The position numbers were made by a program, and so were the translations under genes. Source: Klenkia brasiliensis (GTDB lineage Bacteria > Actinomycetota > Actinomycetes > Mycobacteriales > Geodermatophilaceae). Taken from it: DNA of 64,000 nucleotides. The notes below the pieces were generated by a model. The model had not been told where the DNA came from and made no database searches. It worked only from the letters and a program-made list of their open reading frames with translations. The DNA is taken from the NCBI RefSeq assembly GCF_900100695.1, contig NZ_FNCF01000004.1, positions 434,001-498,000 on the forward strand, read 5' to 3'. Below, one piece after another: positions 1 to 8,891 of the stretch (the first letter of the stretch is position 1; each line of letters starts with the position of its first letter).

Positions 1-1
1 C

Positions 2-379
2 GCCGCGGTGGCCCGCGCCGCCGCACGCAACCCCGGTGTCGCCGTCGAGCAGCGGACCGCGCCGGTCGACCCGCTGCCGCCGGTGGACCTCCTGGTGCTC
101 TCGGAGGTCCTCTACTACCTGTCACCGGCCGACCTCGCCGACCTGGTCGACCAGGTGCGGACGGCGGTCCGGCCCGGAGGCACCCTGCTCGCGGTGCACT
201 GGCGGCACCCGGTGGCCGACTACCCGCAGACCGGCGACGCGGTGCAGGGGGCGCTGCGCGCCGGGCTGGACTGGCCGCGGGTGGCCACCCACGCCGAACC
301 CGACCTGCTGCTGGACTGCTGGGTGCGCTCGGCCGACCCCCGTGATGCCTCGGTCGCCGCGGCGGAGGACCTCTGGTGA
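2..379 (+). CDS. SAM-dependent methyltransferase, NodS-like (5' end outside window)
   Basis: The reading frame is open from the first bases, so only the C-terminal 125 residues are seen. They include the segment PVDLLVLSEVLYYLSPADL, typical of motif IV and the following helix of class I Rossmann methyltransferases, then VRPGGTLLAVHWRHP, which resembles the NodS-type subgroup. The AdoMet-binding motif I would lie upstream of the window. The stop codon overlaps the GTG of the next gene (GTGA), so the two are probably translationally coupled. In actinobacteria this pairing with a family 2 glycosyltransferase is common, but the substrate cannot be read from the sequence. The family call is fairly safe; NodS-type is recalled from general similarity. 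Confidence 0.75.
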   Translation, partial: AAVARAAARNPGVAVEQRTAPVDPLPPVDLLVLSEVLYYLSPADLADLVDQVRTAVRPGGTLLAVHWRHPVADYPQTGDAVQGALRAGLDWPRVATHAEPDLLLDCWVRSADPRDASVAAAEDLW

Positions 380-1095
380 GCGGACCCGACCTGCTCGGGG
401 TGGTGGTGCCCGCCCGCGACGAGGCCGCCCTGCTCCCCGGGTGCCTGGCCGCGCTGCGCCGGGCCGCCGCCCACCCCGATCTCGCCGGTGTCCCGGTGCT
501 GCTGGTGGTGGCCACCGACCGGTGCACCGACGCCACGCCCGACCTCGCCCGCGCCGGCGGCGCGGTCGTCGTGGACTCCCGGGGCGACACCGTCGGGGAC
601 GCCCGGCACGCCGGCGCGCTGCGGGTGCTGGCCGAGGCCGCGCACCGGGGCGTGCCGCCGCGGCGGGTCTGGCTGGCCGCCACCGACGCCGACAGCCGGG
701 TGCGGGGGGACTGGCTGGCCCTGCACCGGGCGGCGGCGGAGTCCGGGGTGGACGCGGTGCTGGGCCTGGTCCGCGTGGCCGACTGGGCCGGGCACCCCCC
801 GCACGTGGCCGCGGCCTTCACCCGGGCCTACGACGCGTGGCGGGCCGGCGGGCCGGGCGCGCTGCACCCGCACGTGCACGGGGCCAACCTCGGCGTGCGC
901 GGGGACGCCTACCTCGCCGTGGGCGGGTTCCCGCCGCTGGCGGTGTCCGAGGACGCCGCGCTGGCCGGCGCGCTGGCCCTGGCCGGCCGGGTGCTGCTGC
1001 GCACCCCGCTCTCGCCGGTGACCACGTCGGCCCGCCGCCACCCCCGCGCGCCGGGCGGGTTCGGGGCGGACCTGGACCGCCTCGCGGACGGCTGA
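376..1095 (+). CDS. Family 2 glycosyltransferase
   Basis: A 239-residue protein with the GT-A fold signature. The N-terminal GVVVPARDEAALLPGCLAAL (about 8-27) is the nucleotide-sugar binding strand and helix. The acidic DAD at 104-106, in ATDADSRV, is the likely metal and sugar-nucleotide binding DXD motif. HGANLGVRGDAYLAVGGFPPL followed by EDAAL matches the acceptor-side region of GT2 enzymes. No membrane segment is obvious, so it should be cytosolic or peripheral. The GTG start overlaps the preceding stop by 4 nt, indicating one transcript with the methyltransferase. Donor and acceptor are unknown; a small-molecule or cell-surface glycan role is inference. Confidence 0.8.
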   Translation: MSGPDLLGVVVPARDEAALLPGCLAALRRAAAHPDLAGVPVLLVVATDRCTDATPDLARAGGAVVVDSRGDTVGDARHAGALRVLAEAAHRGVPPRRVWLAATDADSRVRGDWLALHRAAAESGVDAVLGLVRVADWAGHPPHVAAAFTRAYDAWRAGGPGALHPHVHGANLGVRGDAYLAVGGFPPLAVSEDAALAGALALAGRVLLRTPLSPVTTSARRHPRAPGGFGADLDRLADG

Positions 1096-1100
1096 GCGGC

Positions 1101-1123
1101 TAGGCTGTCGAACGCGTGTTCGA
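1101..1123 (+). promoter_or_regulatory. dinB promoter -10 with perfect LexA (SOS) box
   Basis: A TAGGCT -10 hexamer at 1101-1106 is followed at once by TCGAACGCGTGTTCGA (1108-1123). This is a perfect match to the actinobacterial LexA box TCGAACNNNNGTTCGA. Because the box covers the expected transcription start, LexA bound here should block dinB until DNA damage. The box match is seen directly; repression is inferred from mycobacterial SOS biology. Confidence 0.88.
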
Positions 1124-1136
1124 CGGGAGGAGGCCG

Positions 1137-2387
1137 GTGGAGCGGGCCGAGGGCTGCCGGGTGCTGCACGTGGACATGGACGCCTTCTTCGCCAGCGTCG
1201 AGGTCCGACGCGACCCCTCGCTGGCCGGCCGGCCGGTCATCGTGGGCGGCGCCGGCGGCCGCGGCGTGGTCACCTCGGCCACCTACGAGGCCCGGGCCTT
1301 CGGGGTGCACAGCGCGATGCCCACAGCCCGCGCGCTGCGGCTGTGCCCCGACGCGGTGGTCGTCCCCGGGGACATGGCGCTGTACTCCGAGGTCTCCCGC
1401 GGGGTGATGGCCGTGTTCCGCAGCATCACCCCGCTGGTCGAGCCGCTGTCGGTGGACGAGGCCTTCCTCGAGGTGTCCGGCGCCACCCGGCGGCTGGGCG
1501 ACGCGCTGGCCGTGGCCGAGCTGGTCAAGGCCCGCGTCTTCGACGAGCAGGGCATCACCTGCTCGGTCGGGGTGGCTCCCACCAAGTTCGTGGCCAAGCT
1601 GGCCTCCACCCGCAGCAAGCCCGACGGCCTGCTCGTCGTCCGCCCGCACGAGGTGGTCGGCTTCCTGCACCCGCTGCCGGTCGGTGCGCTGTGGGGCGTG
1701 GGCCCGCGCACCGAGGAGGCCCTGCACGCCGTGGGGCTGCGCACGGTGGGCCAGCTCGCGCACGCGCCGGTCGAGCTGCTGCAGCAGGCGGTGGGTCCGG
1801 GCAGCGGCGCGCACCTGCGCGAGCTGTCCTGGGGCCGCGACCCGCGGCACGTCGTCCCCGACGAGCGGGAGAAGTCCACCGGTGCGGAGGAGACCTTCGG
1901 CCGCGACGTCGACGACCCCCGGGTGATCCACCGCGAGCTGCTGCACCTGTCGGAGCGGGTGGCCGGGCGGCTGCGCGGCGCCGGGCACCAGGCCCGCACG
2001 GTCACCCTGAAGGTCCGGTTCAGCGACTTCACCACCATCACCCGCTCGCGCACGCTGCCGGCCCCGAGCGACGTCGGGCAGGTGCTGTACGACACCGCCC
2101 GCGAGCTGTTCGACGCCCTGGCCCTGGACCGGGTGGCCGTGCGGCTGGTGGGGGTGCGCGCGGAGCGGCTGGCCGACGCCGGGGCCACGTCGGTGCAGCT
2201 GGCGCTGGGGGAGCGGGAGCACGGCCGCCGCGACGCCGAGCTGGCCGCCGACCGCGCCGTGGCCCGGTTCGGGGCCGGCGCCGTCCGGCCGGCGACCCTG
2301 CTGCGGCGCGACGGGATCACCGGGCGCTCGCAGGCCGCCCCGCGCCCGGACCGCGCGCCGCGGACGACACGCCGGGACGACGGTTGA
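1137..2387 (+). CDS. dinB: DNA polymerase IV (Y-family translesion polymerase)
   Basis: A Y-family error-prone polymerase that copies damaged DNA. Palm residues are visible: D13 in HVDMDAFFASVE and the pair D107-E108 in SVDEAFLEV, which bind the catalytic metals. The YEAR-type motif (ATYEARAFGV) and the helix-hairpin-helix region (GVGPRTEEALHAVGL) follow, and a little-finger domain completes about 416 residues. I start it at GTG 1137 because GGGAGGAGG at 1125-1133 lies just upstream. An in-frame GTG at 1116 lies inside the LexA box, has no ribosome site and would add seven residues. The C-terminal tail is basic and carries no obvious clamp motif. SOS control is indicated by the box at 1108-1123. 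Confidence 0.93.
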   Translation: MERAEGCRVLHVDMDAFFASVEVRRDPSLAGRPVIVGGAGGRGVVTSATYEARAFGVHSAMPTARALRLCPDAVVVPGDMALYSEVSRGVMAVFRSITPLVEPLSVDEAFLEVSGATRRLGDALAVAELVKARVFDEQGITCSVGVAPTKFVAKLASTRSKPDGLLVVRPHEVVGFLHPLPVGALWGVGPRTEEALHAVGLRTVGQLAHAPVELLQQAVGPGSGAHLRELSWGRDPRHVVPDEREKSTGAEETFGRDVDDPRVIHRELLHLSERVAGRLRGAGHQARTVTLKVRFSDFTTITRSRTLPAPSDVGQVLYDTARELFDALALDRVAVRLVGVRAERLADAGATSVQLALGEREHGRRDAELAADRAVARFGAGAVRPATLLRRDGITGRSQAAPRPDRAPRTTRRDDG

Positions 2388-2519
2388 CGCCCCGTGCGGG
2401 CGGGGAACGCGAGCCCTCGCCGGGACGTTCTCCCGGACGTGGTGCACCCGACCGGGTGTGCCACGACCGACATCGCCGCCTCGGGGCCGACTCGCCTTTC
2501 GCACCCCGGCGCGGACTCG

Positions 2520-2525
2520 TATCCT
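2520..2525 (+). promoter_or_regulatory. Candidate -10 of the DUF3040 gene
   Basis: TATCCT at 2520-2525 is the best -10 hexamer in the gap after dinB. It would give a leader of about 50 nt containing AGGAGG at 2574-2579, five bases before the GTG at 2585. No clear -35 is seen. Confidence 0.5.
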
Positions 2526-2584
2526 CGGGGCACCGCCGGCGACTCGCCACCGGCGGAACCGGAAGTGGACCTCAGGAGGTCGTC

Positions 2585-2983
2585 GTGCCGCTCTCCGAGC
2601 ACGAGCAGAAATTGCTGGAGCAGATCGAGCGCGCGCTCGTGGACGACGACCCGAAGTTCGCCTCCCAGGTGCGCAGCGGGGACCGCCGCAAGGGCGCCCG
2701 CCGCAAGCTGCAGCTGGGTGCGTTGCTGGTCGTCGTCGGGCTCGCCGTCCTGGTCGGGGGCGCCGCGCTCCCCTCGGTGCCGCTGGGCGTCGTCGGGTTC
2801 CTGGTCATGCTCGCCGGTGCCGTCCTCGGCGTCCTGAACTACAAGCACGCCACCGGCGCGGTCGAGGCCCCCGGCGCCGCCGGTGGGGCTGCCCGCCCCG
2901 CCGGGCGCGGCGCGGCCAAGGCCAAGCGGCAGCCGCTCAAGGACCGCCTCGAGGAGCGCTTCCGCCGCCGCTACGACCAGTAG
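2585..2983 (+). CDS. DUF3040 small membrane protein
   Basis: A 132-residue protein of the actinobacterial DUF3040 family. The N-terminus (PLSEHEQKLLEQIERAL, then DDPKFASQV) is the family signature: a short amphipathic segment ending in a basic patch (GDRRKGARRK). Two closely spaced hydrophobic helices follow (LGALLVVVGLAVLVGGAAL and LGVVGFLVMLAGAVLGVL), then a basic, Ala/Gly-rich cytoplasmic tail. A perfect AGGAGG lies five bases before the GTG start. The function of DUF3040 proteins is unknown; they are common close to dinB and the dcw cluster in actinobacteria (recalled). The gene is followed by a strong terminator and faces the transglutaminase gene. Confidence 0.9.
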   Translation: MPLSEHEQKLLEQIERALVDDDPKFASQVRSGDRRKGARRKLQLGALLVVVGLAVLVGGAALPSVPLGVVGFLVMLAGAVLGVLNYKHATGAVEAPGAAGGAARPAGRGAAKAKRQPLKDRLEERFRRRYDQ

Positions 2984-2998
2984 CCCCCCGCTCGACCG

Positions 2999-3040
2999 CG
3001 CAGCAGGGCCCCGGTGCCACGGCACCGGGGCCCTGCTGCG
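2999..3040. terminator. Strong bidirectional terminator hairpin
   Basis: A perfect 20-bp inverted repeat: 2999-3018 pairs with 3021-3040 around a 2-nt centre (arms CGCAGCAGGGCCCCGGTGCC and its complement). It lies 15 bases after the DUF3040 stop and 39 bases beyond the convergent transglutaminase stop, so it can terminate both. There is no U-tract, as is usual in this group. Confidence 0.85.
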
Positions 3041-3079
3041 TCCCGGGCCGGCCACGCGGAGCCGGTGTCGGGCGCGGGG

Positions 3080-5371
3080 TCAGGTGCGGGCGGTGCGGGG
3101 GCGGGGCAGGTGGTCGGTGACCCACCCGCGGACGTCGGCGACCAACGACGGCGGCAGCAGCCGGGCGACCACGCGGGCGCGGCGTCCGGCGGACCGGCGC
3201 AGCGCCCGGTCGACCTCGCGTGCGGGGGCGGCCAGGTCCCGGGCGGGCGCACCGGCGGGGGCGTAGACGTCGGCCTGCAGGGCGCCGGCCAGCACCAGCA
3301 GTGCCGGCGAGACCCCCGGGCCGGCCGCCCCGCCCAGGTCGTCGGCCAGCTGCCGGGGGGTGCCGGTGGACCGCACGGGGACGGCGAGGTCGTCGGCCAC
3401 CGCCAGCAGCTCGTCCCACACCGACCCCGGGTCGCCGCTGCGCAGCCGCCGGCGCCGCTGGGCCGCCCGGGCCACCGCGGGGGCGGCGAGCAGGGCCAGC
3501 GCGCCGAGCGTGCCCCCGGCCCAGGCACCGACCCGGCCCCACGGGACGCCGGTGGCGGTGTCCTGCGGGGTGGCCAGCGGGGTGAAGGTGTCGTCGCGGT
3601 CCAGCTGCGCGCTGGGGCCGGCCGGCGCGGTGGTCGGCGCCGCCGGGGACGCCGAGGCCTGCGCCGCCGCGACGTCGGCGCGGGTGGCCCACGGCAGGTC
3701 GACCGCCCGGCCCCCGGACAGCGGCGTCGGGTCGAAGGGCACCCAGCCCAGGCCGTCGTAGTACACCTCGACCCAGGCGTGCGCGTCGGCGGTGGTGACC
3801 ACCCGGGTGCCGTCGGGCTGGCGCTGGCCGGGGGTGTAGCCCAGCACCACCCGGGCGGGGACGCCGGCGGCGCGCACCAGCACCGCCATCGCGCCGGCGT
3901 ACTGCTCGCAGTAGCCGCGGCGCAGCTGCAGGAAGTCGGCCAGGTCGTCGCCGGTGGTGCCGGGCGCGGTGCTCAGGCTGTAGACGAACCCGTTGGCCCG
4001 GTCGGTGAGGAAGTCGAAGACCGCCCGCACCCGCTGGTCGGGGGTCTGCGCGCCGTCCACCAGCTGGCCCAGCAGCGTCGTCACCCGGGGGTCGAGGGCG
4101 GGCAGCTGGGTGTAGGCCTGCTGCACCGGGTCGTCGGCGGCCAGCGGCCCGGCGGCGGCCAGCTCGTCGTCGGTGGGCCGCACCTCCTCGCTGACCACGT
4201 CCCAGGTGCGGCCCGGCGTCCGGGCGTCGTCGCGGCCGAAGACGGTGCCGCTGGCCGGGTCCAGCCGCCAGTCCCCGCCCTGCCCGCCGTCGACGCTCAC
4301 CGACTGCAGGTCGGCGAACACCGGCAGGAAGCGGTCGTCGTGCGCCTCCGCGGTGATCTGCGCGCGCACCTCGCGGGTGGGTACGCCCGCCGGCACCGGC
4401 ACCAGCTCCTCTGCGCCGTCGGTGGGCTCCGAGCCCCCGAGGTTGCCGATCTCCCAGCCGTCCTCGGTGTACTGGTCCAGGGCGACCGCGCGCAGGTAGG
4501 CCGGGTCGTCGACGCTGGCGTCCACCCGCAGCAGGTCCACCGGGTCGGGCTGGGTGAGCTGCCCGCGCAGGGCGGCCTGCGGGTCCAGGGAGGTGCCGGT
4601 GCTGGACACCCCCGGACCCTGGCCGGTGCCCAGGCCCGAGGCGAAGGACCCCTCGGCCAGGGTCGGCACCAGCGCGGGCAGCAGCAGGCCGGCCAGCACG
4701 GCGACCGCGCCGGTGCGGACGGCGGGCAGCACCCCGGTGCCGGCGAAGGCACCCGGGCCCGAGCGCTGCCGCCCGGCCAGCCGCAGCCGCTGGTCGGCCC
4801 ACAGCAGGGTGGCCAGGCCCAGCGCCGGGCCGAGGAAGACCAGCAGCGAGACGTCGCCGGTGGTGGTGGCCACCGGCACGCAGCACAGCACGAGCAGGGC
4901 CAGCCCGCCCAGCGCCGGCTGCCGCGCGCCGACGGCCACCAGGTCGACGACCAAGGTCAGCGTGCCCACCAGCAGCGCGGTCAGCGCCACCAGGCCGTCG
5001 AGGGGGATCGCGGGGGTGACCTGCTCGCGGATCTCGGAGAACCCGGAGGACAGGACGCCCAGCAGGTCCGCGGTGCTGCCCGGGGTGGGCAGCACCCCCA
5101 CCAGCAGCCGGCCGGGGGCGAACACCCCGCAGAGCACGGTGAGCAGCGCGAGCACCTGCACCACGGGGACGGCGACCTCGCCGGCCACGGTGTCCCCGCG
5201 CCCCAGCCGCTCGACCCCGGCCCGCACCAGCGCGCCGGACCCGCTCACCGCGACCACCGCCAGCAGCGCCGGGGCCGCCCAGGTCGGCGCGGCGAAGACC
5301 GGCGCCATCGCCAGCAAGCCCAGCAGCATGGCCACCGCGACGGCCACCGCGGTGCCCCAGCGGCCGGTCAC
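3080..5371 (-). CDS. Membrane transglutaminase-like protein (TgpA family, DUF3488)
   Basis: A 763-residue protein. Five to six hydrophobic helices fill the first ~220 residues, then comes a long extracytoplasmic segment with a transglutaminase-core fold, then one more membrane helix (about 600-620) and a cytoplasmic tail (DUF4129-like). The catalytic triad is visible: C488 in [11 protein letters not shown]531 in [12 protein letters not shown] and D547 in WVPFDPTP. The GTG start overlaps the stop of the DUF58 gene (5368-5371). moxR-DUF58-tgpA is a widespread trio in which the AAA+ ATPase and the VWA-like DUF58 protein are thought to act with the membrane protein, perhaps in envelope assembly. 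The substrate is unknown. Confidence 0.88.
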   Translation of the reverse strand: MTGRWGTAVAVAVAMLLGLLAMAPVFAAPTWAAPALLAVVAVSGSGALVRAGVERLGRGDTVAGEVAVPVVQVLALLTVLCGVFAPGRLLVGVLPTPGSTADLLGVLSSGFSEIREQVTPAIPLDGLVALTALLVGTLTLVVDLVAVGARQPALGGLALLVLCCVPVATTTGDVSLLVFLGPALGLATLLWADQRLRLAGRQRSGPGAFAGTGVLPAVRTGAVAVLAGLLLPALVPTLAEGSFASGLGTGQGPGVSSTGTSLDPQAALRGQLTQPDPVDLLRVDASVDDPAYLRAVALDQYTEDGWEIGNLGGSEPTDGAEELVPVPAGVPTREVRAQITAEAHDDRFLPVFADLQSVSVDGGQGGDWRLDPASGTVFGRDDARTPGRTWDVVSEEVRPTDDELAAAGPLAADDPVQQAYTQLPALDPRVTTLLGQLVDGAQTPDQRVRAVFDFLTDRANGFVYSLSTAPGTTGDDLADFLQLRRGYCEQYAGAMAVLVRAAGVPARVVLGYTPGQRQPDGTRVVTTADAHAWVEVYYDGLGWVPFDPTPLSGGRAVDLPWATRADVAAAQASASPAAPTTAPAGPSAQLDRDDTFTPLATPQDTATGVPWGRVGAWAGGTLGALALLAAPAVARAAQRRRRLRSGDPGSVWDELLAVADDLAVPVRSTGTPRQLADDLGGAAGPGVSPALLVLAGALQADVYAPAGAPARDLAAPAREVDRALRRSAGRRARVVARLLPPSLVADVRGWVTDHLPRPRTART

Positions 5372-6741
5372 GCCGGCACCGCCCGGCCCGCGCCGCCGGT
5401 CGCGGCGGCGCCCACCCGGGACCACACCGTCTCCACCGCGTCCTGCGGCCCGGCGGTGACCACCCGCCACCCGGCCGCGCGCAGCAGCCCGGCGGCCTGC
5501 TCCTGCTCCTGCACCAGGCGCACCCGCGCGCCGGGGGCCAGCGCGTAGCGGCGCCCGGCCCCGCCGCGGGCGGTGGCGTCGTGCCAGGCGGGGACGTTGA
5601 CCAGCACCGCCACGTCGCTGCCCGGCCCGGACCGGGCACGCACCAGCGCGGTGACGTCCTCGGGGGTGACCGCGGCCAGCAGGCAGACCAGCGGGCCGCC
5701 GTCGGCGCCGCGGCGCAGCGCCTGCAGCGCGGTCTCCAGGTCGGTGGCCCGCGAGGCGGTCACCCCGGCCAGCGCCTCGGCCAGCCCGGCCCGGTCCGCC
5801 GCGCCGTGCGGGCCGCCGCCGGGGAGCTCGCCGGTGTCGGTGAGCACCCGCAGGTCCGCACCCGCCGCCAGCAGGTGGTCGCCGATGCTCGCCGCCGCCT
5901 CGACCACCCACTCCAGGGTGTCCGGCGGGGGAGCGGGGTCACCGGGCGGGCCCGAGGTGAGCGCACCGCCCAGCACGTGGGCCCGCTGCCGGGTGTCGAC
6001 CAGCAGGGTGGCCGAGGACCGCCAGGGCTTCTCCTCCAGCCGCACCATGAGCTCGCCGGTGCGCGCGGTGGCCCGCCAGTGCACCTTGCGCAGGTCGTCG
6101 CCGCGCCGGTACTCGCGGGTGCTGACGTCGTCCTCGCCGTGCACGGCCAGCGACCGGCGCGCCCCGGCGGCGCCGCCCCCGGCGCCGCCGGACAGCGCCA
6201 CCGTGGCCAGCGGGCGCACCCGCGGCACCACCAGCAGGGTGGCGGTGTCCACGCCGCTGGTGGTGCGCAGCACCAGGCCGAAGGGGTCGACCAGCCGCAG
6301 CCGCAGCGGGCCCAGCGGGAGCCGGCCCCGGCGGGCGCCGTGCACCCGGTAGCGCAGCGCGGCGGTCGCGCCGCTGGGCAGCCGCTCCACCAGGAACCGG
6401 GGCCGGGGGCCGAGGTCGGCGGGCAGCTGCTCGGACATCGCCCACAGCCCGCCGGGACGGCGGTCGGTGTTGGTCACCTCCAGCAGCACCTCGGCGTCCT
6501 GGCCGCGGGGCAGCCGGGACGGCGTGACGGTGCGCCGGGAGGCCAGCCGGAACCGGGCCCGCACCACACCGACCGCGGCCAGCGCCGGCAGCGCCAGCAC
6601 GAACAGCGCGATCTGCACCAGCGATCGCTCGCCGAGGACGGCGCCCAGCAGCACCAGCGTGACCCCGGCGGCGACCAGGCACCCGCCGCGCAGGGTCAGG
6701 CTGGAGGTCAGGTCGGCCAGCCGGCCGCGGCGACGGCCCAC
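5368..6741 (-). CDS. DUF58 domain-containing protein
   Basis: A 457-residue protein of the DUF58 family, which partners MoxR ATPases. Two N-terminal hydrophobic helices ([17 protein letters not shown] and [16 protein letters not shown]) are followed by a beta-rich region. The DUF58 hallmark [20 protein letters not shown] lies in the middle, and a VWA-like half begins with [10 protein letters not shown]. The GTG at 6741 is chosen because it begins 2 nt after the moxR stop and gives the normal family length. It is probably membrane-anchored and may be a client or adaptor of the MoxR ATPase (family knowledge). Its stop overlaps the tgpA start. Confidence 0.85.
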   Translation of the reverse strand: MGRRRGRLADLTSSLTLRGGCLVAAGVTLVLLGAVLGERSLVQIALFVLALPALAAVGVVRARFRLASRRTVTPSRLPRGQDAEVLLEVTNTDRRPGGLWAMSEQLPADLGPRPRFLVERLPSGATAALRYRVHGARRGRLPLGPLRLRLVDPFGLVLRTTSGVDTATLLVVPRVRPLATVALSGGAGGGAAGARRSLAVHGEDDVSTREYRRGDDLRKVHWRATARTGELMVRLEEKPWRSSATLLVDTRQRAHVLGGALTSGPPGDPAPPPDTLEWVVEAAASIGDHLLAAGADLRVLTDTGELPGGGPHGAADRAGLAEALAGVTASRATDLETALQALRRGADGGPLVCLLAAVTPEDVTALVRARSGPGSDVAVLVNVPAWHDATARGGAGRRYALAPGARVRLVQEQEQAAGLLRAAGWRVVTAGPQDAVETVWSRVGAAATGGAGRAVPA

Positions 6742-6743
6742 GG

Positions 6744-7748
<1,005 letters not shown>

Positions 7749-7755
7749 CCCCGCC

Positions 7756-7761
7756 ACGGTA
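7756..7761 (-). promoter_or_regulatory. moxR -10 element (leaderless type)
   Basis: TACCGT read on the minus strand, 7 nt before the moxR GTG. There is no Shine-Dalgarno sequence in the short gap. Confidence 0.65.
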
Positions 7762-7823
7762 CGTGCCCGGCCCGCCGGCCGGGGGTGCTCGGCGTCCGCA
7801 CCCCGCTCGTCACTCCTGTCACA

Positions 7824-7843
7824 GACCCCCACCGGTGGGGGTC
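7824..7843. repeat. 20-nt perfect palindrome between moxR and mraZ
   Basis: GACCCCCACC at 7824-7833 is followed directly by its reverse complement. It lies in the shared upstream region of the divergent moxR and mraZ genes, about 57 bases before the mraZ -10. It could be a regulator site or a cruciform; with no loop it is a poor terminator. Confidence 0.6.
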
Positions 7844-7875
7844 GGGTGGGGCGAGGGGGGACACGGGGTGCGAAG

Positions 7876-7920
7876 TGGTGTCCAGTGGGGGCTGGTGGGT
7901 TAGGGTGGCGCGCGATGGGG
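7876..7920 (+). promoter_or_regulatory. MraZ operator: five TGG direct repeats at 10-bp spacing
   Basis: TGGTG, TGGGG, TGGGT, TGGCG and TGGGG begin at 7876, 7886, 7896, 7906 and 7916, exactly one helical turn apart. MraZ proteins bind TGGGN repeats separated by 5 nt upstream of their own gene in several bacteria. The array overlaps the mraZ -10 (TAGGGT, 7901-7906) and the expected start point, as expected for autorepression. Confidence 0.82.
7901..7906 (+). promoter_or_regulatory. mraZ / dcw cluster -10 element
   Basis: TAGGGT, preceded by T (TTAGGGT), lies inside the TGG repeat array. Transcription from about 7912 would give a leader of roughly 70 nt before the mraZ GTG. Confidence 0.7.
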
Positions 7921-7982
7921 ACGCAGGGCCTACAGGGGGACCTGCGGGGCCCCCGGGAAGCAGAGGTGGGGGTGGTGGACCG

Positions 7983-8417
7983 GTGTTCCTGGGCAGCCAC
8001 TCCCTGCGCCTGGACGAGAAGGGCCGCCTGGCCCTCCCCGTGCGCTTCCGCGACCTGGTCACCGGCGGCGTCGTGCTGACCAAGGGCCAGGAGCGCTGCG
8101 TCTACGGCCTGACCCACGAGCGCGTCGCCGAGGTGCAGCGCGCCCGGGCCGCCGCGATGCCCGCCGACACCGGCCGCGCCCGCGCCCTCAACCGCCTGGG
8201 GTTCGGCTCGATGGTCGAGCTCGAGCCCGACAAGGCCGGCCGCATCACGCTGCCGGCGCTGCTGCGCGAGTACGCCGGCCTCGACCGCGACGTCGTGGTC
8301 GTCGGCGTCGACACCCGCTTCGAGATCTGGGACGCCGCCGCCTGGGACGCCTACGTCGCCGAGCAGGAGGCCGCCTACGCGGAGAGCGAGAGCGAGGGGA
8401 TGCCGACCCTGTCCTGA
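7983..8417 (+). CDS. mraZ: Transcriptional regulator MraZ
   Basis: A 144-residue protein, the normal MraZ length. It has two AbrB-like SpoVT/MraZ repeats with the conserved DExGR...P motif: SLRLDEKGRLALPVRFRD (about 7-24) and ELEPDKAGRITLPALLREYAGL in the second half. MraZ forms a ring that binds TGG-type direct repeats in its own promoter and controls the dcw cluster. The GTG at 7983 is chosen because FLGSHSLRLDEKGR begins the family alignment there; GGTGGTGG just upstream is a passable ribosome site. It opens the division and cell-wall cluster, with its operator at 7876-7920 and a 474-nt leader separating it from rsmH. Confidence 0.95.
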   Translation: MFLGSHSLRLDEKGRLALPVRFRDLVTGGVVLTKGQERCVYGLTHERVAEVQRARAAAMPADTGRARALNRLGFGSMVELEPDKAGRITLPALLREYAGLDRDVVVVGVDTRFEIWDAAAWDAYVAEQEAAYAESESEGMPTLS

Positions 8418-8445
8418 CCGCCCCCGACCCGCGGGCGCCCCCCGT

Positions 8446-8470
8446 CCGAGCCCACTTCCCCGGGGCTCGG
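8446..8470 (+). ncRNA. mraW-type RNA hairpin, copy 1
   Basis: A perfect 8-bp stem (CCGAGCCC at 8446-8453 with GGGCTCGG at 8463-8470) closes the 9-nt loop ACUUCCCCG. The loop sequence and the position before rsmH (mraW) fit the actinobacterial mraW RNA motif as I recall it. Confidence 0.72.
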
Positions 8471-8484
8471 GTGCACCGGAACCG

Positions 8485-8507
8485 CCAGCCGACTTCCCCG
8501 CGGCTGG
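8485..8507 (+). ncRNA. mraW-type RNA hairpin, copy 2
   Basis: A perfect 7-bp stem (CCAGCCG at 8485-8491 with CGGCTGG at 8501-8507) closes exactly the same 9-nt loop, ACUUCCCCG. The stem sequence differs from copy 1 while the loop is identical, as expected for a selected RNA loop. Confidence 0.72.
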
Positions 8508-8591
8508 ACCCGGCCGGGACGCCCCACCCCAGCACCACCCCGGCTCCACCCCGCACCACCGGCTCCACCCCGCTCCACCCCGCACCACCGG

Positions 8592-8635
8592 CGGGGCCCA
8601 GGCCGGCGACCTTCCCCGTCGCCGGACGGGCCCCG
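8592..8635 (+). ncRNA. mraW-type RNA hairpin, copy 3 (two-part stem)
   Basis: The inner 8-bp stem (8603-8610 with 8618-8625) closes the loop CUUCCCC. After a small internal loop, an outer 8-bp stem (CGGGGCCC 8592-8599 with 8628-8635) extends it. It has the same loop core as copies 1 and 2. Confidence 0.72.
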
Positions 8636-8770
8636 CGGTGGGGGCGAAGCAGCCAGCACCGCCGCCCCGGGCGCGTCGACCCGGACCCCCAGCACCTCCC
8701 GGACCCGGGCACCACCCGGCCCGGCCGAACCCCACCAGCACCACGAGTCACATCCGCACCACCGCGCGCG

Positions 8771-8790
8771 CCCGGTGGTGCACCACCGGG
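8771..8790. repeat. 20-nt palindrome in the rsmH leader
   Basis: CCCGGTGGTG at 8771-8780 is followed by its exact reverse complement. It is about 100 nt before the rsmH start; its role is unknown. Confidence 0.6.
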
Positions 8791-8797
8791 TGGAGAA

Positions 8798-8813
8798 CGG
8801 CCGACGTCGGCCG
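8798..8813. repeat. 16-nt palindrome in the rsmH leader
   Basis: CGGCCGACGTCGGCCG is perfectly self-complementary and is bracketed by GAGAAC before it and GAGAACG after it. It could be a protein site or part of a folded leader. Confidence 0.55.
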
Positions 8814-8891
8814 AGAACGACACCAGCGAACGAGACCAGCGCGTCCCACGGCCGGGGCGCGGGGCACACCACGGACCGGAGGAGGCCCGCG

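Larger units (their letters stand above)
8418..8891 (+). other. 474-nt structured leader between mraZ and rsmH
   Basis: No gene is supported here. The strand is strongly C-rich and G-poor, and carries short CTCCACCCCGC-type tandem copies around 8531-8590. It holds three hairpins with CUUCCCC loops (8446-8635) and two further perfect palindromes (8771-8790, 8798-8813), then a good ribosome site (GGAGGAGG, 8878-8885) for rsmH. The layout suggests a long 5' leader with cis-acting RNA rather than a plain spacer. Confidence 0.7.

Noticed and set aside
8521-8590. The CTCCACCCCGC tandem copies as a CRISPR-like or satellite array
   Set aside because: The units are short, irregular and without spacers; they look like C-rich leader composition rather than a defined repeat family.
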